64,000 nucleotides of DNA from NCBI GenBank assembly GCA_015680905.1, contig CM027377.1, forward strand, positions 64,005,501 through 64,069,500. Reading direction: 5' to 3'. Source of the stretch: Coptis chinensis (Eukaryota > Streptophyta > Magnoliopsida > Ranunculales > Ranunculaceae). Shown here one piece after another: positions 47,340 to 59,523 of this stretch. The position numbers were made by a program, and so were the translations under genes. The notes under the pieces were generated by a model. It saw only the letters and a program-made list of their open reading frames with translations. It had not been told where the DNA came from and did no database searches. Each line of letters begins with the position of its first letter. Positions within the stretch are counted from its first letter, which is position 1.

Positions 47340-50281
47340 GCAAGAGAGGGTCAGTCTGACTCTGGCATACAATCTCCTATTGGAAAACAGAAGACTAGAC
47401 CAAAAGACTAAATCGGTATGGCTATGATGCAGGCCTTTTGTTTGCCTTGCTATTCTTATACCATTTTTGCATTTCTGTTTCTTATTGTTTCCTATACGTT
47501 TATTCATTTCAGGGGATGAACAAGACTGTAGAGGAGTTCCTTGTTGACGCCCATGCAACTGGCCAACCCAATATAGTTGTTAGGAAAAAAGGCTAGAAGA
47601 GAACTTAGCAGGGAAAATAGTGAGGGTAATGGGGAAGAGGATGAAGAGGAAGAATAGGTTAGAAGTGAAGAAGAGTCCACTGCGAAAAGGGTGCGATGTC
47701 CCACTACCAGGGAAAGCAGCTCCACAAAACTGGGGAGTCTGACTAAGAAACAACATACGGTCATCACCATGAAGACACATGTTGTTGCTATGACAAACAA
47801 TCAAGAAACCGCAAGTTTGAACAAGAAACCAATACCACCACCTTTGAAGAAGACACCTCCAGCAACTCTGAAGAAGAATGGAAACCATCAAAAATATAAG
47901 GCTACAACCCAAAACACAGTCCTAAATAGGGTGTATGGTATTGCTTCCACTCAGAGGTCACCACGGTCAGCGATGAAGGTCACTACGGATGCAACAACTT
48001 CTTCAACTAACAGGTTTCCCGACACAATGCCTATTGCAAAATATGTCCAAAGCAAACGTAAACCATTGTCCAAGGTAGACAGAACTCCATTTGCTCCCCA
48101 GCGTGTTGGGGTGATTGAACCGGAGCCTCTATCGTCCCCTGGGGAAGTTGAAGACAGGCGTCTTGAACTCGGAATAGGCCGAACTAGCCTACCAAAACAT
48201 GTCAACAATCCACTACCAAAGGAGGAGCCTGCTCTAAATCAGAGACTATGGAAGCCAAGTGAATGTTTGGTGAGTGAAATGGTCGTTTTCACGACAAAAG
48301 TGGGACATGGTTTGTTGGATGTTTTTGCAACCACCTTAGACCCCACCTCTGTGGCTAAGTATGCTAAAATAACTTATGTTTCTATGTTTTATCTCTAACA
48401 GGATTTCAATCACAAGCCCAATGAATCTGAACTGGGTCACAACACCAACCACCAAGTGCCAACTCAACTTCAACTGGGTTAGATTGATAACCCTAGTGAA
48501 GATACTGTGGCGCAACAAATAGTTATGTGCACTGCTTATGCCATTAACTCCTCTGTCCCTCTCGATGAATTGGAAGGGATGTTCAGAACCTACCGAGGCG
48601 AGCAGCTATCGGGTAGTCAGCCTGATGTTATTGATAGGGGCGGAGAAGACTTGCTGAAAGATGTTTCGGCTGAAGAATTTAACAAGTGTTATATTGAGCA
48701 GAGTCAACTTGAACTGGCTGTTAGGGCTGGTGAACACCTGATGGGGAGCATGAGTGACATGGAAGTCTACCAATCGTATGTGTCAAGGAATAAGCAATTG
48801 CAAATAGAGGCAGTGGGTAATGAGAAGATGCTTCCTGAGATTGAGACATCGGGTATCGATGGGGAACAGACTCATCAAGAGGAAAATTTATGTAATGAAA
48901 TTGCACGAATTTCGGCTGTGGATATCGTAAGTGCATCCAAGGTAAATGAAATTTAAATGTGTCCCTGTGACTTATTTATCTTCTTAGTAGAGATTAAATA
49001 TTTTGTATATGAGTGGGACTTTATGTGGCTTCTTTGAGACATCATATCTACTTTCTGAGCTTATATAAAGTTTGTTTATTTAGGTTGTCTGTGTGACTCC
49101 AGGTGATGGTGAAGTTGAATTAGTTCCAATTTGTGAGGACAACTTACAAGATGGGGAACTATAATTTGATCCTATCGAACAATACACTGATGATTTTGCA
49201 TTTGATATGGTAATACCGATGCTTGCGTTTCACTATTAATTACTTTTTTTTTTAAATATTGTCATGTCTATAGGTTATTATTATGTTTTTTTAGGCTACT
49301 ATTTTGAAGGAATTGGGGATGCAAGCTGAAGAAAGATGCATTATGCCTGCTGTAAGTGTTCAGGGTGGTCGTGTTGATGGTATGGAAGGTGCTGATTCTG
49401 AACAAAAATGTGTTCGTGGGAACACTATTTCTGAAATTCTAAAATCTCCAACTGCTCCTTTAGAAGGGGAAACTACAGTCAAGGTACATTATTTTTTTTA
49501 CATAACTCCCAAATTACTCTAAGTTATCATCTAAATGTGGGTGGAAAGGTTGCTATTTTAGTGGGACATTATGTCCCTACTGTGAGACATCATATATACT
49601 TTTTGACTTCTTCCATTTTATACGGATTTCTTTCGAGACATCAGTTGTGGATGATTGTGGTATTGGACTTTCTGAGAATTTGTTGTTGTCAGAGAATATG
49701 GAGGAAGATTGCATCATGGTTGATGACGAAGAAGATGGACAAAATTCCGTCCCTACTTCTGTGCTGCAGGATGATATGGCACGGAGGTCGCAGCAACAAA
49801 TTTTCCTAGAAAACAAGAGGAGTCAACTCGAGGTGGAAGTGGCTGACATTTGCCATGACCTGATTTTTGGTGTTTTCAATAAAGGGAGTGGGATTGCTAA
49901 AAGAGCTCCTGGTGTTGCTAGTCAGAAAAGTATTGGAGATGACCTGACAGAATTGCATACCTCGTATGTACAAGTGCCATATTACTGGGATAAGCACGGC
50001 AATGATGAAACCAATCACTTTGAAATTGTTAGACGGTACGGGAGTGAGTTTCAAATTGACATCAGCAGCTTTTATGGACTGTTTGGGGGAGGATGGCTTA
50101 ATGATATGGTATGTCTCTGTCTATTAAAAGTACTTCCTGTGCATATACTTGTTGATTATTTATTCTTATTTTTTGGGTTCTAGGTACTAGACTCCTACAT
50201 GTACTTACTGAGTCAATGGTACACTGCCGTAGTACACCCCGATGGAATGGAAAATTTGTACATCATAGTTGTCGAGTCATG
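47340..50281 (+). pseudogene. ULP1-type protease gene, copy Y, 5' part
   Basis: Exon-like pieces: 47,340-47,412; about 47,512-48,398 (basic, Ser/Thr/Pro-rich, 235-residue open frame from 47,691); 48,410-48,940; 49,084-49,205; 49,294-49,480; 49,640-50,109, ending GGWLNDM at a GT donor; and 50,185 onward (LDSYMYLLSQWY). The last exon is interrupted at 50,281 by the 12.6-kb retroelement and resumes at 62,921. The N-terminal half looks disordered and charged, as in other transposon-linked ULP1 proteins. A TAG and a one-base gain lie in the acidic segment near 47,595-47,657. The acceptor before 49,640 differs from that in copy X. Confidence 0.65.
50277..50281. other. Left target-site duplication of the 12.6-kb element
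   Basis: TCATG here pairs with TCGTG at 62,921-62,925. The uninterrupted copy X reads GAGTCGTGGTTC at this place, so the original was TCGTG and the left copy has a CG to CA change. Confidence 0.75.
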
Positions 50282-51863
50282 AGATAAGAGCCCAAAACTG
50301 TAGTTTTAACCCTGTAACAGTCATACTTTTAGACCAATTATGTGAGTAATAATTAAGAGTTAATACTGATTACGTGTTTTTATGCGTTTCAGGCTTCAAA
50401 GTCAATTATGTGCAGAAATGTGCCACTTTGATGAGATAAAGGAGCAATGGTTGGTTGCTAAGGAGTTCCTTGATTAAAGGCCAAGATTCAAGAAGACAAA
50501 GCCTTTGTAAAGCCCGTTCAAAAGCTGAAAAGTCGACGCGGGCAGAAACAGCACACAAAGTCAGTAGAACTTCCGAAGGTCGTATCTTTAGACTCAGACC
50601 TCGGAATTGGGCCTACCTTATGTCAAAACGACCAGCTCGGAAAGAGCTTTCCAATGGTCTAAGCCTTGACCCAATCAGAAGAGCAAAAGTAGACGAAAAG
50701 TCTATTGAAGCCAACTGCAGCTGAAGAGGCCTTTTTGGACTGAAAGAATTGGGTTTTGGGCCTGATTTTCTGGCCCAAAACATGGCTCCAAACCCATGCA
50801 CGATTTTTGGATCTGAAACATATAAAAACAAAAGCTTAGCTCTTTGTTAATGGTAGATAGTTAGACCTAGATTAAAAATTGGATTAGTTAGCCTCCATTA
50901 ATTAGTTTTAGAACTTAGTTTTAGAATTTCAATTAGTTAATTAATTAGGTTTTCATATCTTGTTTTAGATCTAGTTTCATGTTTAATTAATTACTTTAGA
51001 ACAAAGTAGATTATTAATTTAGTATTTGAATAATTGTTTTATTATTCATTAGATTAATAAAATAGTGTTCTTGGTAATCTAGTTTCATTTTCCATTTACT
51101 TATTTAGTTCAATTCTTAGATTCAATTATTTGTCTTTATTAGATTGAATAGATTTTTGCATGAGTAGTTTCCATTTGAGTTTAAATAAGCAAAGTTTCAA
51201 TCTTTATATCATGTCTTGTTCGAATTTGATTGGGAATGATAGCGTGATGATTCTCGGCTAAACCTCCATTAGAGGGGGTTGAGAAGCCTTGATGAAAGCT
51301 TGATTCCGATTATCGTAGAGTCGTCGTAATTTCCTTTCCACTCTAGAAATGATTAGTTCACCATGAATGGGTGTAATCGTTCACATGCTAGTTATGAATT
51401 GGTAGAAATGCCATGTGTAATTAGGGATTAGGAATAACCAGATTGTTCTGCGAAGCAGTTCAATTCGGATTACGACAATTCGTCGTTAGTGGATTAAGTT
51501 GAGCTAAGGTGGAATCAATCCCCCTCTAACTCCTTATCATAGAATCGACGTAGTAATCCCATAGTTGTTTAAATAGTCGACTAGTTGCATCTTGTGGGTA
51601 GTTGCATCGTAGTCTAGTTATCATTTCGTAAATCTCTCATTAGACTTAGAGTAGAGTAATTAGACTAGAAAACACAGCATGCGGAAGGACTAGAAGTGGA
51701 ACGAACTTCCTACTCCACTATATCTGTTCAATAGATCAAGAGACGAACAATCTTTGATAAATTTAGTCACGTAATATAAGTTTTAATTTAATTACGTTTT
51801 GAGTTTCATCGTTCATTTTGTAGGTAAACTTTATCTTTGATATATATCTTTTTATATTTATCA
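50282..51863 (+). repeat. 5' LTR
   Basis: 1582 bp, closely matching 61,349-62,920. It starts AGATAAGAGCCC, where the 3' LTR has TGATAAGAGCCC, so the conserved first T is mutated; it ends TTATCA. TATAAAAA lies at 50,821-50,828. One difference is a short internal duplication around 51,588-51,608 (GTTGCATC repeated) that the 3' LTR lacks. Confidence 0.9.
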
Positions 51864-51865
51864 AA

Positions 51866-51880
51866 TGGCGCCGCTGCCAT
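51866..51880 (+). promoter_or_regulatory. Primer-binding site
   Basis: TGGCGCCGCTGCCAT starts two bases after the LTR. TGGCGCCG-type sites are common in plant gypsy elements and are usually matched to tRNA-Asp; I have not checked the pairing. Confidence 0.6.
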
Positions 51881-52530
51881 CTTAGTTTCACTTTCGCATT
51901 GTTTTCATAGTATAAGTACTCTTCTTAAAGTCCCATTTCACCCACCCACCCTTGTTCGATTCTAACTGTGGTTGTCTTTTTCAGCATTAAACTTCCTCGG
52001 GAAAAAAAAAAAAAAAAAAACGCACGGGGCACACTCGCGCTAAAAGTTATTGGAAGCCGAAAGCACGACCGCCCAAACCGAATAGCGACCGCCAAAACAC
52101 CGTAACTTCGAAGTTTACTTGGAAGCACTTGCGCCCAAAGTGAGCGCGGACCAGCGCCTCGAGCTGAATTTTGCGGGATTTTCCACGGGTTTGATTAGAA
52201 CCCGGTTTTTCAAGTTTTTCAGTGTTCTAACTTGTTATATATATAATTGAACATGCGTAAACAAGACACTATTCATAAAGCGAAGCAAGGGCCTAATCAG
52301 GTATTCCTTTCTTCCACACCTCGCGATCTCTGTTAGAGGTTTATACTAGTATATCGGGATTGTTTGGAGTGTTGGCGTGTTTAGCTAAGTTTGGTCTTAG
52401 CCTTGTATGAGATTAAGGTGCGGGTCGAACAAAAACACCGAGCGTAATTACGGCGGCGTCAACAAACAAGTCTATCTAGTATAACACCCACTACACCTCT
52501 AGCTACTATTTCACACACACCACCGATATA
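51881..52530 (+). other. Untranslated leader with GCGC-rich module
   Basis: Contains an 18-base A-run at about 52,002-52,020 followed by a GCGC-rich block (52,020-52,215, with GCACTTGCGCCC and a CACGGGTTTGATTAGAACCCGG part). Related blocks precede the two later ORFs at 56,340-56,400 and 58,395-58,575. Confidence 0.55.
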
Positions 52531-55500
52531 ATGCCTAAAGAAGGAGACTCTCCTCTCTGACTTCTACAAAGCCTTGAGTGATAGCCCCAAATCTTGCATC
52601 GTTCTAGCGGACCCGGTGGGGATTTCGAATCCCCAAATATTTTAATTTGTTACCCGTTTTTCATGGTTTAGACCGGGGAAAACCTTATCGGCTTTATCGT
52701 AGGATTGAACAAGTCCTAACAACATTCCACCATCTTACGGTTGGTGCGGAACAAATTAAACCGAGGGTATTCCCTTTCACCTTAGCCGATAAAAAGGCGT
52801 CTTGGTTAAGCGCTTGGCGCCTAATTACGTGGACTCGTGGGCTAAACTTGTTCATTTGTTTATGGAACATTTTTAGCCACCACTAAAGACGGATGAGATG
52901 CTTTCCAAGATTCATTTCTTTTGACAAAATCCTCATGAATCATTTTCAGAGGCTTGGAATCGTTTCACCGATCTCCTTATAAAGTGTCCACATCATAACC
53001 TAGCGAAATACATGTTAGTTCGTGCCTTTTTCAAACGACTTCTACACCACCATAAAGAAGTCCTTGACATAATGAATGGGGGTAGTTTCTTAAGTAAAGG
53101 AGCCTCAGAGGCTTACAAATTTTTAGAGGATCAAACTAAGCGAAATAACAACTGGGGGGGTAGTGACGATATCCACCGCTCCGCTAGTTCTTCTAATCTG
53201 ATTAAGGCCGGTATGTTTGAAATTAAACACGATCCGAGCTTAAAACTCTAATCGAATCACTCACTAAAAGGTAGAGGCCATTTTTGTTCAACAAAAGCCT
53301 ATCCCGTCATGAATGTAAATTCAAATCCATGTAGTTTCTGTTGGAGTCCCGAGCATCCCGACTCTTTGTCGTTTATAGCCTATGAACAGGCTTGGTCCAT
53401 TAATAGTGAACCTAACGCCCCTTGGAGACAAAATCCCAACCGGTTGGAGAAATAACCAACACGCCACACCTCCGTGGTACAATAATCAATATGTTAGGCC
53501 AACGCACAGTTATAACCAAGCTCCACCACGACAAGGACAGGGTCAGGGTAATTATAATAATTATAACAACCAAGTGCAACCTCGACAAGGTCAAGCACAA
53601 GGACAAGGTAGTTATAATAATTATAATTCTAATAGAGGTATCGTTCCGGTAAATAATAACTATCAAAATCCGCCCATAAATAATTCACGCGAGATAGTTC
53701 CAGTCACAACACCCGTGACTACTACACCCACACAACCGGATCGTCTTGACACCTTCATACAAGTGAGCCAAAAACTTTTCCAAACCATGGCTCAATCTAA
53801 CCAACAGCTTCTACAATCCGTTAATAATTTAAGCCAACAGTTGGCCCAAGATAAAGCCTAACCCAAAGGTGTGTTTCCAGGTCACGCAATACCTAATCCT
53901 AAAACAACAAACACAGCCTTTGAGGTAACCGATAATACTAGTAATGAATATGAAAATGTAGGTGAGCTAAATGCCATCACCACTCTCCGTTCTGGCAGAG
54001 TGGTTGATAACAAGGTAACTATGCCTATAGTTACCCCACCAGTAACACCTACACCTGCTATTTTACTAGATACTGAAATAGAAACTGAAGAGCCTACCAC
54101 TATAGAGGTGCCAGTTACAACATAACCTAAGAAACAGAAAACCAAGGTTAAACATCCAGGTGATACATATGCTAAATATAGAGAGAAACCACCGTTTCCA
54201 CAAAAATTAGCCATGTTAACTAGGGATACAAATTATGAGGAGATTAGGGACGTTTTCAAGAATCTAACTATAAACCTTCCCTTCCTTGAAGCTATTAAAA
54301 AGCTACCACACAATGCTAAGTTTCTTAAGGAGTTGTGTACTACTAGGCGTAAGACCAATATACTAAAAGACGCCTTTTTAACAAAACAATTCCCAACTCT
54401 ATCTGAACATAATGGAATTGTTAAGTACAAGGACCCTGGTCATCCTACTGTACAATGCACCTTAGGAGATTCCTATACGACGACCGCGTTATTAGACCTG
54501 GGGGCTAGTGTTAACTTACTCCCGTTTTATTTGTATAGACAAATAGGTCTAGAAGAGATGCAACCCACTAAAATGACGTTGCAATTAGCTGATCGGTCTA
54601 TTATGTATCCTAAGGGTGTGGTTGAAAACGTGCTGGTAAAGGTACAAGATTTCTACTATCCGGCTGATTTTGTCATCCTCGATACAGAAGTCGCTAACGA
54701 CTCTGTCCCGATCATCTTAGGGCGTCCTTTCCTGGCAACTGCCAATGAGCTCATTAATTTCCACGATGGTTCGATGTCCATGTCTTTTGGCCATTTTGCT
54801 ATTGAAGTAAATGTTTTGAAAATAAAGACACATTTACCCGATTCGTCTATGGATGGAGAGGTTAGCATGATCGAGAGCTTCGCTCGAGATTATTTCAACA
54901 ACACGTTCCCTGATAATCATATACCCAAATTTCTTTCCTTTGGAAGTTCAAACTCCAACATTTTCATCCCTACACTAGTCGATACACATATTATGGATGA
55001 GGACGAGATAGATGACTTTCTCAAAGATATAGAGGACTACCATAGTAATGTGGATATGACCAATCTAGATGAGGAATTCGATGAGTTTCTTAGAGCAGGT
55101 GATGATTCACCCTATCAAGAACTACTTTGCACAACATCCACCTCGACTCCCCTCCTTCCACCCTTTCAAAGGAATCTCGAGTTTGCACTCGATCCTTTTG
55201 TTTCTCCTGTGCTTCATAATTTTTTAAATCCACCTAGTAAACAAATACTTCAGAAGGACAAACAATTTGACACCTTCATTTTCAGACTTGAGACAGTCCC
55301 TACCTATACCATGAATGAGTTTTGTGCTAAACCCACATTCTCATTGTTTACATGCTTTCCTTCTACAACTTATCCATATCCACCATATCTTCCACAACCA
55401 TTCACTTTTCCACACTTATTCACTAAGACACCCTCTCGTTCAAAGATGAAAAAGAAGGTGCATGCTAGGTTACGTTATAAGTCTATCCGACTTCGCTTTC

Positions 55501-55640
55501 AGTTCACTAGGTTGCGTCATAGGAAATCTTGGTGCTTGATTGTGTTTGGATATGTTTTCTGTGATATTTATTTATGGAATGATTTACAACTATTTCGGTT
55601 GTTGATATATGATAAACTGCATGTTTATACATATGTTTAG
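52531..55640 (+). pseudogene. Gag-protease polyprotein
   Basis: ATG at 52,531. The capsid part has KRLLHHHKEVLDIMNGG (about 53,030-53,085) in a partly broken frame. A CCHC knuckle resembling CSFCWSPEHPDS lies near 53,330-53,370, followed by a Gln/Asn/Gly tract (53,520-53,640). A long frame at 54,213-55,640 carries the retropepsin-like domain: ALLDLGASVNLLP (active-site loop DLGAS instead of DTGAS) and PIILGRPFLATA. A tail of about 270 residues, rich in Asp and Pro, follows with no RT homology. Stops replacing CAA codons occur at 53,860 and 54,123. The product would form the particle and process itself; in this copy gag is interrupted. Confidence 0.8.
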
Positions 55641-56676
55641 ATAAAGTCTCGAGTATCTGACTATAAACGACTCAGTTTTTGTGTTTTGTGCATTTTCTTT
55701 CATTTCCAGATATTGGTGAGTGCACCATTAAGGTAACCGGGCCCTCCCTATGGAGTGTGTGGCTGTAAGTACCGGATCCTAAGTCCATGTTTAACATAAT
55801 TCACGTTTTCCACTCTTGCATGTTTTCTCGAATTTTTTAGTCATGTTTCCCTATGGGGTGAATTATGTCCTTATTGCTTATTGTTTTTCCTTATAAAAGT
55901 AAAAAAATATTAAATAATAAACATAGTAATCTAGGAAGTCTCGGGAATCTGACTTTAAAAGACCCACTTTTAAAAAAACAAATTTTCTAAACTCTGTTGT
56001 AAAAAAATTTGTTTGGGGGTGGGGTATTCGTGTTTCCATCCTAGATAGTTTTATGTCCCATTAGAGTTGCTTAGGCCTTTTAATTGTATTCTGATTCGGG
56101 TTGACATAATCTATGAATTTAGAGTCCATTCGTTTGCATAACTTACGTCATGGACGCACTTCGAGGCATTTTCCACTATCTTATATGTAATCCACGGCTA
56201 GAATAGAGTGTTTTATGGATCATTGGATTGGAAATTCTCTCCTGATCATTTTCATATCTCATTCGAAAAAATCGGACCGGTAACGAAGCAGCAAATTTAG
56301 TTTGAAGTTGCGCTAAAAATCGACAAAAGTCGAAATATCGAAAATTGGGCTTGGGCCCAACTCGCGCACACCTGCGCCCTTACCTTCACACCAACAGTCG
56401 CGATCTTCATCCTCCCAAACCGCCATTAACAATAAAAACAAAGCTTTAAACCCTAACATAAAAAAAAAAAAAAAAAACCAATACACCCACACCAAACATC
56501 CAAACCCACTCCAAATCTTCTCAAAACCGTACCACCACCACCTCCACCAATTTAAATCACCAAAAACCACCGAAAAATAAAGAAATTCACACTGCCGCGC
56601 CACCACACCACCACCACCATCCTTTTTTTTGTGAGGTTGTCCCTCATTGCTTCCCCACTACATTCCAAACACTCCA
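55641..56676 (+). other. Spacer between protease and third ORF, with internal purine tract
   Basis: No RT or integrase signature. TTTGGGGGTGGGG at 56,012-56,024 resembles the polypurine tract at 61,336. A GCGC-rich block like that of the leader is at 56,340-56,400, and a 20-base A-run at 56,459-56,477. Confidence 0.5.
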
Positions 56677-57822
56677 ATGGCTCAACAACGCCGGATTTTG
56701 CCAGAGCAAGCATTTACTAGCGACCACTTCGCGCCGTTTTACGGTGACGAAATGATTAGTAGAGATTGGAATAGCTTATGGTACTCGACCGACGCCTTTT
56801 ACAACGAAGAGTTAGTCCGACGGTTTTACAACACGAGGGAGTTGGATGGGAGTAGAATTTTTGTTACGGTGGCAAAGAGGAGGAAGGAAGTAACTGCTAG
56901 GTTGTTAGCTGAGATTCTAGGCATTCCGCCTAGAATCCATCTTGATGCCACGTTACAGGAGTCCCAATATACTGGGGTCGAGCCGTTGATGAACGTGACT
57001 GTTACCGAAGGGAACTACAATGCGAGCTCGCATTGTGTTCGCTAGGCATCCCTTAGAACCAACCAGCTGGCTGCAGCTCAGTGGATTGGTCGGAACGTCC
57101 TAGGGAAGGAGAAGGTCAGCGACATCGGTCTGAACTGCCTCCACATTCTATGGATACTCCAGGAGCAGAAGTAACGAGTTCTACATTTTGGAGTTTTGCT
57201 TAGCATGATTAGGGGAGTGGGAAAGTCTATTGCACCTCTCCCTGTTTTGATAACCATGATCATCTTTGAAGTTGAGAGTGACTCCACGCGTCGATAGGAT
57301 TTACCTCACCTACACGAAATCCTCGTATTTATAAGGATTGTGTCCAACGAGTTTGGAGGTTGCTGAGGATAGGGTAGAGGATGAGGAGGATGGTGGAAAT
57401 GAGAATGACTTCGAGGAGGATGAAGAGGACTTGACTTGTTTTGATGTCGATGCTTTGGAGAGGTGTTGGTCGGATCGAACGCATGGTTGTGATTCATCGG
57501 GGCATCGCGTTCACTCAATACTATCTGCGAAGACCTCCGAACTTCGACGGGCTACTATCCACAATAACCGAGATTAAGTACCCAGTGAGAGGATGGCGAT
57601 GGGAACAGATGAGGGCTGAGCTAGAAGCTCAGCGCCAGTTCCGGGCGATATGTTTGCACGCTTTCCACCTCACAGGGATTCTCCTTCTGAGGAAACATCA
57701 TCGAGGCACGAGCGTCGTCACCGAAAGACGAATGGTGCTGGCCCATCGGGAGCTCAGGAGCCATCTCCTGAGCATGTGCCCTCCGCTACCAGTACCGACG
57801 TGTTTAGGGATAGTATAGCTTG
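56677..57822 (+). pseudogene. Retroelement accessory ORF A (plant-transposon-protein-like)
   Basis: ATG at 56,677 (MAQQRRILPEQAF). The first 120 residues contain NEELVRRFYNTREL and KEVTARLLAEILGIPP. This pattern (FY-N, a short beta part, then a helix ending LG-PP) resembles the uncharacterised 'putative plant transposon protein' family found in plant retroelements. After a frame change come a helical segment LSMIRGVGKSIAPLPVLITM, an acidic tract NENDFEEDEEDLTCF (about 57,395-57,440) and a Ser/Pro-rich tail, PSGAQEPSPEHVPSATST, ending at about 57,822. The role is unknown. Frameshifts are near 57,030, 57,300 and 57,600. Confidence 0.55.
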
Positions 57823-58597
57823 ATGATTTTTATTTGTAGTTTTATTATTGTTAGTTATTTTAATGTCAGTTTTAATTCGGTAATTTGAATTTTGTAGTGA
57901 AATGTACTTTGAATGAAAAATTTAATATAATGCAGTTATTTTCATTGTGCGTGGTTGTTTAATATTAATCCTACCTTCCCAAATTGTTTGGGGTGGTATT
58001 ATCTATTCCAGCATAATTTTTATATGACCCTCGTTTTTAGAAGTTATTTCGGAGTCAGGGTGAGAATATTGCAGATTAGGCATATCTATGAATAAATATC
58101 ATGGTAGGATGAAATCTTGATAAAATAGGTAGTTTTATCCTAAATTCAACCTAAAAGATACTAGGGTTGTTTTAGAATCAAGAATATGAGTTGTTTCCGT
58201 TTCGGGTTTGAAAATTTTAGTATTTCCGGAAACTGCCGTAAAAACTTTTTGGCAACTTCCCGATCCGTTTTAGCAACTTAAAACCTATAAAAACTTCATT
58301 CAGTCTACACTCACAACCCACACTACACCTAACTTCCATCATTCACCTTTCACTCCCACGTTTCCGATTGTTCTTCACCATTTTCAAAAATCAGCACCTC
58401 GGGCGCACTGCTTGATGGAGCGCACTGCGCCTAAGGTGGTAGCGACTTCTTCAAACACTGGAACTCAAAAATCATCAGAGCGCACTTGCGCCTAAGTGGA
58501 GCACACCTGCTCCCTGACCTCCGTAAACACAAAAATTTCCAGTTTTCTACGGGTTGTTCCCGGATCATTTGCAGCTGTTCCAGAGCATCGTTTTAAG
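57823..58597 (+). other. Spacer with internal promoter-like TATA box and third GCGC module
   Basis: TATAAAAA at 58,286-58,293 is followed by CTTCATTCAGTCTACACTCACAAC, a typical start-site context. A GCGC-rich block (58,395-58,510) and an AGTTTTCTACGGGTTGTTCCCGG segment then lead to ORF B's ATG. Separate transcription of ORF B is possible but inferred. Confidence 0.4.
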
Positions 58598-59523
58598 ATG
58601 ACATCTCCTACAATAATACCGGAATAGTCTTTCGAAGATTTGTTCCAAAGTACTACTTATGGTGCTTGGTTTCGCGAGGAGATCACATACGTAGGCTGGG
58701 AACCACTTATGGTAAGACCTGCTGAACTTTATTCTCCAACACTAGCATCTTATTTTTACGATAACTGCATTTTCTTTGAGAGACCGGATGGAGAACAAGT
58801 GTTCTCCATCAACATTAATGATTAACCAATGGAAATTACCAGGTTCTTGCTAGCATTTGTTCTTGGACTTGCTATGCCCGCTGAAATACAAGACCCATGG
58901 TGTTATTGGGTAGATAATATGTATGTCTACACTTATGAGTTTTTGAATAAGTCGTATGGGGCAGGCATTTTCTATAACGAGGACCAAGGGGACTATAACG
59001 TCGCTTTTGGTAGCCTGTCCATGAACATAGGAACTGTTATGTTTTGGATCATGCTAAACATTTTAGGGAATGGCTTTTTTCTTCTGTGAATGATGCCACT
59101 TGCAGCGTCTTCCTTACTTTAGCCACGGGACGTATGTGCCGTGACCTTCCCAGAACCTTGATGTCTAGTTTAACACGAGCCCATAGCATGAGGCTTAAGT
59201 ACCTTCTTATGCCTGTTCTAATTTCCCGTATTATGCTATGTTTCTTCCCTATTTTTTGTACACGTTTCACGGATTGGATTACGGTCGACACTGTGAGACC
59301 CACCAATAGTATTATTCGATCTTTCCGTGCAATGACTTGGCAAGGGTGGAGGATACAACCTCATCAGGTTGCACCCTACACCCTGTCAGACCAAGTGGCG
59401 CTTAATAGGTTAGCAATAATAGATGATAAATGGCGGGAAGCCTGGCAAATTATCATGGCATGGCAGGACGCGAAGGAACCTCACTTCTTTATAGAAGAAG
59501 AGGATGACGAGGATGATGAATAA
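58598..59523 (+). pseudogene. Retroelement accessory ORF B (related fold to ORF A)
   Basis: ATG at 58,598 (MTSPTIIPE, then a TAG). Pieces: 58,640-58,825 with YGAWFREEITYVGW and LASYFYDNCIFF; 58,829-59,089 with MEITRFLLAFVLGLAMP; 59,044-59,523 with TLATGRMCRDLP, MRLKYLLMPVLISR and an acidic end EEEDDEDDE. The LASYFYDN and ITRFLLAFVLGL blocks sit at the same relative places as LVRRFYNT and VTARLLAEILGI of ORF A, so the two seem to be distant relatives. Function unknown. Three lesions (TAG near 58,625, TAA at 58,823 and a frame change near 59,060) break it. Confidence 0.5.
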
